DNA of 51,999 bases, taken from the IMG/VR virus record IMGVR_UViG_3300031758_000112, positions 1 to 51,999 of that record; one strand, written 5' to 3'. How positions within the stretch are numbered: the stretch's first letter is position 1; the number at the start of each line of letters is the position of its first letter. Both the position numbers and the translations under genes were made by a program. This DNA comes from a virus. The notes below the pieces were generated by a model. That model saw only the letters and a list, made by a program, of their open reading frames with translations. It ran no database searches and was not told the origin of the DNA. Of the stretch, positions 13,460-21,600 are shown piece after piece.

Positions 13460-16400
13460 TCTGCTGAAGCTCGCGTTGTGCATCGGCGTTCTTCTCAGTG
13501 ATGGCGCCTTTGCCAGCAAGCCTGTCGATCTGACGCATCTCAGCTTCAAGATCGCGTATCAGTTTTTCTTGCTGCGCTTTGTTGATCTGTTCTGATAACT
13601 CCAGATCGATTGGTCTTGCTTTGATACCCATGGTCTGCATTGCTGCGTAGCCGGGTTGTACTGGCAGGCCGTCTTTGCCTGTGCCGGTGTAGCCCAAAAT
13701 GTCTTGGCCGGTCACGTTGGCAATCACATTGAGCGCGCGGTCCCAGTGGTAGTTGCCAATGGCAACGGCCGGTGCAAACTGCTGCCACAACCACTTGCCG
13801 CGTTTGGCTGCGGCCTCTGCGCTGGTGTCGTTCTTGTCAACAATGTCTTTGCCAAAGAACGGGTCCTTGTTCCAGATCATTGCGCCGACTGTGTTGAGTA
13901 TCGGGTTGCTTGGTGTGATCGGCTGCAAAAGCGGGACGCCGCCGGCGTTGGCGTTTGCGTCTAGCAAGTCGCCGCCCGGGAAGACCCGGCTTACGTCCAA
14001 GAACACGGGCAGGTTGGTCACGTCGTCCATGCCAAGGCGGATAGCCTTTGGTGTGGCCAGCGTGGCGCTGGCGCCCTTCATCCAAGGCGGTAGGTTTTCG
14101 CGCTCTTGCTTCTCTATCTCGCGCGCCTTGTTCCTAAATTCAGGGTCGGTTGCGTAGCGGCGGATGACGGTCCACCAGTCTTCGTCCTCACCACCGCCAA
14201 GGCTGGCAGCCATTGCGTACATGAAGGCGTTGACTGTGTACAGCGCAGCAGCCGGGGCAGCGTATCGCATTGGGTGCTCAAGCGCCGTGCGCGCCAGCAC
14301 TGGCACGACCTTGTATGTGTAGCTAAAGAACGGCAGCGCAAAGTCACGAGCCAGACGCGCGCCCTTGGGCAGGTCGTCGTAGGTAAAGATAAAGTTCTGT
14401 GACCAATCGACCGCGTCTTCTACGTCGACCCCGCGCTTGCGCGCGTCACGGTAAATCAAGTAGCGGAAGAACAAGTCTTCGGCTTCGTACGCTTTGCCGG
14501 CCGGCTTGCGCAAGAAGAATGACAGGGCGTTGAACACCCGGTCAACAGCCATACCTGCTTTGGACTCCGTCATCTGGGCCATGGCCTTGAGCTGTTCTGG
14601 CAGCTGGTCCATTAACTCAGAACGGTTGAACGTGCCGCCAAACAAGCCAGCCTCTTTGGCTTCGTCAACCATGGGGTCGCCCTTGATCAGATCGCGCACT
14701 GCGCCGCCGTACTTACCGGCATCCCAGTAAGACACGCCAGCAAAGTGAGCCATGGTCAAGTTAGACAAAACGTTGTTGGCATGCGATACGGGATTGAGAA
14801 CGGTCTTGCCCTCTTTCCACATCGACAAACCTTTGAGATACATCTTGAGCAAATCGTTTTGCATTGATGTGTCAAAGGTGCTGAGCTGGTCCATCACTTC
14901 TTTGGGCACCCACTTACCGGCGAGCTTGCCATAGCGGCGAACGTTTGCGGTGTCTTCAATTGTGGATGAGGGAACCTTGACGTAACCGGGTTTTTCTACG
15001 CGACTTGCGTATGATGTTGCAAGGTTTTCATACAGACGGCCAAGCGCCATGTCGCGTTGGGATTTGTTGTAGCCCATGACAAAGCGGAACATGGCATCTC
15101 GGATCTCGCCCATGTCGTCGCGCTCGGTGCGTGTGTAGTCGCGCCACATTGTCACGACGTCACTGGTCAGCGGGTCGAACGTAGGATCGCGCACTTCCCA
15201 GCCTTCGTCGAGCCAGTCTTGCACGTCAGCAACGGGCACGTTCTCAAACATACCGCGAGCCTTGAGGCTGTTGCCGGTGATGCCCTGCATTGTGCGGGTG
15301 CGGCCCATCAAACTCTTGGCCGCTTTCATCCATGCTTTTGTTTCGTCGCCAATCTTGGACTCATAGAAACGTGGCAAGTATTTGCCGTCCCAGCGGCCAG
15401 CTGCTTCCGGTGTCAGCATGCCCAAGCGCACCAGTTCTGCGGTCTGTTCGGACATGATTGATTGCATTGAAGCGGCCAAATCTAACACACGCTTGGGTGG
15501 CTTGACGCCGCGCTTGAGTTCGCCCTCGATCACATCGCTGATCATCTGGCGCTCTTGCTCTGGCAAGTCTTTGAGGTTCTTGGCCACGTCGACCGTGAGG
15601 GCCTGCGCCTTCTCAACTTCGGTCTTCATCTTGCGCAGCGCGCGGCTCAGCTCAGGGCTGACTGGCTTCATGCCAATTCTGTCTAGTACGTTGTTGGCCA
15701 CATCGGCCACCAGACGGTAGGCCTTGGCGCCTGCACCAAAGCGGAAGCGGCCGGTGGCATCGCGGCTGAGGATCCAACCCTCAGTCTGGCGATTGCTGAA
15801 CATCATGTCAGCTGGGTTTTCTTGGCGCCACTGCGAGGCGGCTAAGACAAAGGCGTCAAAATCTTTGTCGCCAAACTCATCTATCGTTTTGTAGCCAGCC
15901 TCTTCGGCCTTCTCTTGCAGAAAGACCTGTTGCTGCTTGGCGTCTTCCGAAAGCTCTCTTTGTTTTACCGAGTAGCTTGGCCCTTCAAACTGACCCCGGC
16001 CTCGGCCTTCGCCAACAGCGCGCGTTTCGTCGCCAATAGTTTGGCCTGTGCTTCGGCCTTCTGGGCCGGTGTTAAAACCACGGGTGGTTGCGTCGTAGAC
16101 CGCTTGGTTGATGCGCCCTGCTTCAAGTTCTTTGTCTGTTGCATTTTGAAATTTCTCCCTCAAACCTTCTCTACTGACCACTGGAATTTCTTCAAGTGGA
16201 ACTACGGCAAAGTTACCGTTGCCTCGGCTGTTGTCGACCGCGACAATGTCGAACAATGGGTTGTCTGCAAAATCTCCTTGCAGCTTGAGCACCGTTTCGT
16301 TTGATCCTGCGTGGCCTTTTACCAAAGCATCAAGCGCAACAGTGCGCCCGTTCTTTGGGTCCATGGCTCGCTTGAATACCCCGGCAACTAGAGAGTCGAC

Positions 16401-18170
16401 AGGTTCGCGATATACATAAGCAATCATAACTGCTTGGCCAGAATCAAGAGCAAGCTGGATATTGCGCACGGCCTTGGCGTAACCAGACAGCGTGCCGTCA
16501 AGAATTGTGTTGGCTCGGTTGAACACATCGTCTAGCAAGGTCTCGGCACTGGACTTGCCGGAGCCGCCGCCACCGGCCATAAACAGCACAAGGCCGCCCG
16601 GTCTCTCGCGCATTTCTTGCATGCGTTTTTCAAACAGTTGCTGAGTAAAGGCGCTGGCTGCTTCGTGCACTTCAGGCGCGCGGTTGCGATCGGCCCTGTA
16701 TTCCGGCGACAGCAGGCGTGCCAGATCGGTGTCAAGCAGGCGGCCTTTTTTGGTGCCGTTGATTGCGCTGTACTCTTCAACAGCTGCGTCAAAGTCAGAA
16801 AAGATTTTTTGTTCAAGCAGCCTGTTGAGGTCGTCTTCTCTGGCGCTGAACGCAATCGGTGCGCCGGTGATGTCTTTGCCATCTTCGCTGAACGTGGCGT
16901 TCTTGGCCAACACCAAAGGGCCGATCTGGATCACCTCGTCGGCGCTCAGAACTGGGCGCATGGTGTCGCGGTCGTAGAAGTAGCTGTGGCGGAATGGGTC
17001 CATGCCGACCTGTGTCCAAGCCGAGTCTTTGATGGCGGCATCAGCCCGAACCTTTGCGGCTTGGTTGCTGATGGGTTTCCACTTACCAAGCATGGTGGCA
17101 ATCGTGCCCTTGCTTGTACCCTGTGCAATCTTGATTGCCGCCTTTTGGTTCATGCCAAAAGTTACGTCGGTCATTGATGCTACGGATTCGTAGCCAATGA
17201 CAGTGCCTGCGTCATACGCTGCTTGCACTTCACGGTTGGTGGACTTAGGTGTGTGAATGCTGACCACCCACGAGTCATGCTCTTGGTACGAAGGGATGTC
17301 CAAGCGCAGTTGGGCAAAGTCGCCTTTGGCCAAGGTGCTTGATGGCAGGCCATACTTGGCCGCCTTCTCCGGGCTTTGACCACGGCCATTGGCCAAAGCA
17401 TATTTAGCGTCGGCTGGTGTTGTGAGCGCAGGGACTTTTTCGTACGGATAGACCGGGCGAAGGTCGTCGACCATGGCGTTGTATTCGTCTTGGGTAATCT
17501 TGCCTTCTTGCAAGTCGGTGACGGCTTGCTGCAATTCGTCGGTTCGCTTGAATCGATCAGAGCTAACGTTGGACACGCGGCTTGCTGCCGCATTCTTTTG
17601 TTCGCGGCGGCTAAGGCTAGGTGCAATTACTTTACGGGCTACGATGCCAAGGCCAACATCAAGCTCGGTTGCATATCGAACCGGGTTTTCTACGGGGTAT
17701 AAATATTTAACGCCGCCCGGGGCAATGTCAAACTTAGAATCTTTGGGCACCAAAGTTTGATCTCGATATTGATCAAATTGTTTTTGAGTAGTTACTTTTA
17801 TAGGCTCGCCAATTGTTACCGCGCCAATTGCTTTAGCAGGGCCGTCGCCAGTTCTAACAATGGCAACTCGTTTTCCTACGTAGGGGCGAAGCGAATCCGA
17901 AGCCCTAGTTTCTAAAGTTTTTTGGCCGTCAACAATTTTATCTGCGTATTGATTTTCACCGTCTTGATTGACATTAATGCCAATGCTTTCAGTTTGTTCG
18001 CGTCGGCTAAGTGCTGGCGCCCCACCTCCGGCCTCAGCAAGCGCGGTTGCCCGAGCAGGCAAGTACTGAGCCAGCCCACCTTCAAGCAGGAATTCTTTAA
18101 GGGCGGGTATCCCCTTAACCGTGATGCTCTTACCGTCAGCACCAGTGAACGTGTATTTACATGTTGCCAT
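13404..18170 (-). CDS. Giant polyvalent protein with ASCH-like and zeta-toxin-like domains (1588 aa)
   Basis: A multidomain protein of the kind called polyvalent proteins, which phages are thought to inject with their DNA. Residues ~77-125 (KIVDGQKTLETRA ... GAVTIGEP) resemble an ASCH domain. Residues ~240-430 form a conserved-looking globular segment (SWVVSIHTPKSTNREVQ, GYESVASMTDVTFGM). Residues ~525-665 resemble a zeta-toxin kinase, with Walker A GGGGSGKS at 533-540. Residues ~820-1240 are helical (WRDYTRTERDDMGEIRDAMF), and a hydrophobic stretch near 1270-1310 (LPFFSYTYKVVPVLA, then AAPAAALYTVNAFMYAMA) could touch the membrane. The last ~70 residues are charged helix. It is the last gene of the late operon and overlaps the convergent early operon. 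Confidence 0.8.
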   Translation of the reverse strand: MATCKYTFTGADGKSITVKGIPALKEFLLEGGLAQYLPARATALAEAGGGAPALSRREQTESIGINVNQDGENQYADKIVDGQKTLETRASDSLRPYVGKRVAIVRTGDGPAKAIGAVTIGEPIKVTTQKQFDQYRDQTLVPKDSKFDIAPGGVKYLYPVENPVRYATELDVGLGIVARKVIAPSLSRREQKNAAASRVSNVSSDRFKRTDELQQAVTDLQEGKITQDEYNAMVDDLRPVYPYEKVPALTTPADAKYALANGRGQSPEKAAKYGLPSSTLAKGDFAQLRLDIPSYQEHDSWVVSIHTPKSTNREVQAAYDAGTVIGYESVASMTDVTFGMNQKAAIKIAQGTSKGTIATMLGKWKPISNQAAKVRADAAIKDSAWTQVGMDPFRHSYFYDRDTMRPVLSADEVIQIGPLVLAKNATFSEDGKDITGAPIAFSAREDDLNRLLEQKIFSDFDAAVEEYSAINGTKKGRLLDTDLARLLSPEYRADRNRAPEVHEAASAFTQQLFEKRMQEMRERPGGLVLFMAGGGGSGKSSAETLLDDVFNRANTILDGTLSGYAKAVRNIQLALDSGQAVMIAYVYREPVDSLVAGVFKRAMDPKNGRTVALDALVKGHAGSNETVLKLQGDFADNPLFDIVAVDNSRGNGNFAVVPLEEIPVVSREGLREKFQNATDKELEAGRINQAVYDATTRGFNTGPEGRSTGQTIGDETRAVGEGRGRGQFEGPSYSVKQRELSEDAKQQQVFLQEKAEEAGYKTIDEFGDKDFDAFVLAASQWRQENPADMMFSNRQTEGWILSRDATGRFRFGAGAKAYRLVADVANNVLDRIGMKPVSPELSRALRKMKTEVEKAQALTVDVAKNLKDLPEQERQMISDVIEGELKRGVKPPKRVLDLAASMQSIMSEQTAELVRLGMLTPEAAGRWDGKYLPRFYESKIGDETKAWMKAAKSLMGRTRTMQGITGNSLKARGMFENVPVADVQDWLDEGWEVRDPTFDPLTSDVVTMWRDYTRTERDDMGEIRDAMFRFVMGYNKSQRDMALGRLYENLATSYASRVEKPGYVKVPSSTIEDTANVRRYGKLAGKWVPKEVMDQLSTFDTSMQNDLLKMYLKGLSMWKEGKTVLNPVSHANNVLSNLTMAHFAGVSYWDAGKYGGAVRDLIKGDPMVDEAKEAGLFGGTFNRSELMDQLPEQLKAMAQMTESKAGMAVDRVFNALSFFLRKPAGKAYEAEDLFFRYLIYRDARKRGVDVEDAVDWSQNFIFTYDDLPKGARLARDFALPFFSYTYKVVPVLARTALEHPMRYAAPAAALYTVNAFMYAMAASLGGGEDEDWWTVIRRYATDPEFRNKAREIEKQERENLPPWMKGASATLATPKAIRLGMDDVTNLPVFLDVSRVFPGGDLLDANANAGGVPLLQPITPSNPILNTVGAMIWNKDPFFGKDIVDKNDTSAEAAAKRGKWLWQQFAPAVAIGNYHWDRALNVIANVTGQDILGYTGTGKDGLPVQPGYAAMQTMGIKARPIDLELSEQINKAQQEKLIRDLEAEMRQIDRLAGKGAITEKNADAQRELQQIKKQRLKEGLTVEGEKRK

Positions 18171-18174
18171 GTGA

Positions 18175-18666
18175 TCAGGCTCCCAGCTCCTGATCGATCA
18201 AGAGCATGCCCGCTTTGTCGCCATCTACTAGCTGGATGCGTGCAAGCAAGTCGCCGTACTCGCCAACGCTGGTACGCTGGAGCTCCAGAAACTGAAGCAA
18301 AAACTGTTGGACCACGGGGTCGCTGCTGGTCTCGGAGTACATATTTTTGTAAGTGTTATACAGCTCAAGCTCAGTTTCATAGGCCAATTCCATGGCATCA
18401 GAAAACGATTTGATTGAATCATCCATGGCCTCAATCATTGGGACCTTGGCCACGGTGCCTACATCGTTTTGAAATTGTGCGTGCAGTTGGTAGTGATCCA
18501 ACTCGGCTTCGCTTTCTTTCAAAAAGAATTTCATCGCGCCAAGGTAACCAAGGCGCTGCACCTGATTGGCGATGTGTTTGTACAGGTTTGCTGCGTAAAG
18601 CTCAGCGTGAATTGCGTCGTCAAGCATGCGCTTGATGTCAGCGGAGATGATCATTGTTGGTGTCAT
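18175..18666 (-). CDS. Ferritin-like diiron protein (163 aa)
   Basis: Length and pattern match bacterial ferritins: helix A with HAELYAANLYKHI (E22), helix B with ESEAELDHYQLH giving the ExxH pair E55/H58, helix C with AYETELELY (E97), helix D with FLELQR (Q130). Compared from memory with E. coli FtnA, these align with E17, E50, H53, E94 and Q127, so the ferroxidase pair is kept, while residues of the extra third iron site (E49, E126, E130) are not. The C-terminal MLLIDQEL resembles the FtnA ending YFIDKEL. The likely job is Fe(II) oxidation and storage, or detoxification. It lies between two giant polyvalent proteins in the late operon with gaps of only 4 and 9 bases. A rubrerythrin-like diiron protein is the main alternative. 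Confidence 0.82.
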   Translation of the reverse strand: MTPTMIISADIKRMLDDAIHAELYAANLYKHIANQVQRLGYLGAMKFFLKESEAELDHYQLHAQFQNDVGTVAKVPMIEAMDDSIKSFSDAMELAYETELELYNTYKNMYSETSSDPVVQQFLLQFLELQRTSVGEYGDLLARIQLVDGDKAGMLLIDQELGA

Positions 18667-18675
18667 GGTAGGCCC

Positions 18676-21600
18676 TTATTTGCAATTGATTTCGACTAAG
18701 CCAGCTGTGTCCAGCTCGTCGAGGATGTCGAGAAAATTGTCCTGCATGTATTGAATTTGAGCCGCGTCTGACCGCCGCGCAATCACGGCTTGAACGTTTG
18801 TCTTGGCAAGGCCTCGACCATCCAGCTTAGTAAACAGATTGACAAGGGGCATAGCATTTGCCCTGCTGTCTAAAGTTTTTTCGGTTCTTGCTCGGATGAG
18901 GTCTGATCGCTCTTGTCCTTGGAACGGACCCAACCTTTGACCCGCGCCGCCAACCGGTCCAGTTGTTCCGGCGTTTTGCTTTCCAGCCATTTGTCGTGCT
19001 GGTCCTGATCCTGATTTGGCTGCTGTGTTGATTCGTTTAGCATCGAAGCCTTCTTTCTTTAGGAGAGATTGTGCCGCACCAGCGTAGTCTTGGCTAGTCA
19101 CGCGGAGCCTTACGCCCAGCTTTTTATAGAGCTCTTGTTCAGGGTACCAGATCAAGGCTTGCAACGCGGCCGGCGGCACGCGCTTACCAGTTTGCTTTTC
19201 AACCAGATCTACCATCTCGCGAACAACGCTGCGCAAACGCTGGCGTTCACCGCCACTGGACGGGGCGTCCGTAGGCTTATCTGCTGATTTTAATATGGAC
19301 CCAGCTGCGCCAACCAATGCGGTCTTCTTGCGCGTGCCAGCGTCAAACTTGGCGCGCTCTTTGATGAACTGCCTGTTGTGCAAACTGAACACCTTGCGCG
19401 CCAAAGCAATTGCGCCTTCGTCGGTTTGTTGCGCGGCAGCAACATCTTCTGGTTTGAAGTCTGCGGCGTAAACGCCCTCGGCCGATGAGCCTGTCTCAGC
19501 CAAAGCAGCGCGCAGCTTGGCCACTTGTTTGGGAAACAGGGCCGGGTCAAACGCTGGCAGCGTGCCACTTAAACGGCCGACGGTGCGCATGAACCACATG
19601 TCCATGGTCACGGGTTCAAAGTTGCCGGTCAAGTTGCTGTAAAAGCCAAAGCCAATCTTGGGTCCAAACACAGCGGACCCTAAAACCGTTTCGCCCATTG
19701 ACTCGCCACCAATCTTAAAGCCCATGCCTTCGAGATCCCGCTTGGTCAATTCAGTTTGTAAGAACCTGCGCAGATCAGGGGCGCCCAATTCTCTTAGCAA
19801 GCTGTTGGCCAGCGCAAAATTCTTGGCCATCGCTGGCGCAGACTTGCCAGTGCCCTGCTCTGGAAATGCGCCCGTATCCGTTTTGCGAAGGGCTTCGCGG
19901 AACGCTTCGTATTGATTTGACGCATAGCGCAAGTTGTCTTCTACGTTCATGGTCTGCGACGAGATGGCCACGGCCATCAAAAATGCATTGCGCGCGTCTG
20001 GGTCTGTGTTTAGTTCGGGGTACTTGACAGCCATGACACGCAGCGTTTTAGCTACAGTCTCGTCGTACCATTCGACAGCATTGCCCGCGCTGCGAATTGC
20101 GCCAACAGCCTCGGCTGCCAGCATGCGTGCCAGCGTGCTGCGGTCGTCGGCCTTGTTAAGGTCAAGCACCGGCATGCCCGCGTCACGGTAGCGCTGGTCA
20201 AGCCATTGCACAACTTCCGGAATGCCGCCAACTTTAGGCGCATCAAACGCATCGCTTTTGGTTTTGCCTGTCATCAAACCTAGAACAGAAGCGTCGTATT
20301 GTTCCTTGGACAAACCAAGCGCGTCGGCCACATTGCGGAACGTACCGAGATCGGTTGGCTTTTCTTCAACAGGCTCTGCTTGTTTATCGCTAAACCTGAC
20401 GGTGCTGCCGATGCGCTCCAGCTCTGTGTTGGCCGCGTCGCGTGAGGCAACGGGGATCTCCAGATTGCCAGCAGCAACACGGGCGCCCGGTACACGGGAT
20501 GCCTCGATAGTGGCCAGCTCTTTGGAAAGGAGACCCTTCTTCAGCGTTGTTGGTTCGGCTGCAACAGGGGCTGGGGCGCCAGCCACGCGGCCTATAGACT
20601 TGACAGGTACGGCCGAATGGCGCGGACCCAACAGGACGACAGCAGCTTGATTGTTCCCGAAAGGGGCAATGTAACCGTCAAAACCCCCGTTAATTACTGC
20701 GGATTCGAAGGCGTTGAAGTTTCCTTTGACCGGGAGTATCTGCGTTTGGGGGTCGTAGATGTTGTTGAGTCGGACTTCGTGGGCGATGCCTCCGACTCCG
20801 GACTCGGGGCGGACGCCGGAGCCTTGGTCAACATAGAAATAAACGCGGTTTTTGAGGCGAGGATCTGGGCTACCGTCCAGTCGATCGCGCTCTGCACCTT
20901 TGAGACCAGTCCCATAATAAGCTCCATTTAACGAAGTGCGGGCTTCGGTTGAGTAGTGGCGGGCGAGGACTGAGATGGCGCCTTCGCGGGCTGTTCCATA
21001 CTCTGGGGTTTCACCGCGCCCATCTCCACCAGCGAGTTGTCGAGTTGACGCTGTAGGCCCTGATACGCCTTCACCGCCTGTGGTGCTAATGCTTCCATTT
21101 AAAGTTCCTTTGTTATACGCGACGAGTGCGTCGCGGGCTATTGCCTTTGCCTTGTTTAAATCACGCAGGTAGGTGTCGACTTTGGCAGATTCTTTTCTGC
21201 CTTGAGTTGACGTGCCCTTAAGCGTGTCAATCAAATTGTCAATGATCTTAATCCATTTGTCGACAAAACCTTTAAAGCCTTGTGGGTCAGCAGCTGCCAC
21301 GTCCTGCCAGAACTTTTTGTCTGTGGCCCGGTTGCCTAGGAAATCGGCAACCATTTCGGACCGCAGGGTCTTGCCGGCCATTGCTTCTTGCAAGCGTTGT
21401 TCCCGCGCAACAGGATCGGCGATTGCGCCCAGCTCTTCCTTCATCAGGAAGTTTTCAAGGTATGCGCGTTTACCCGCATCGGTCATCTCGTCAAAGATGC
21501 CGTCCATGCTGGCCACGTATTGCTGAGCGGCCGTGTTGGTTTGGCCTTGCTTGGCTTCCAGTTTTGCAAGCTGTTCAACCGTGTGATGGAATTCGTGTAG

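Noticed and set aside
16617-17177. Plus-strand open frame (186 codons) opposite the 1588-residue gene
   Set aside because: Antisense shadow over the zeta-like region of the polyvalent gene; no start signal or family motif.
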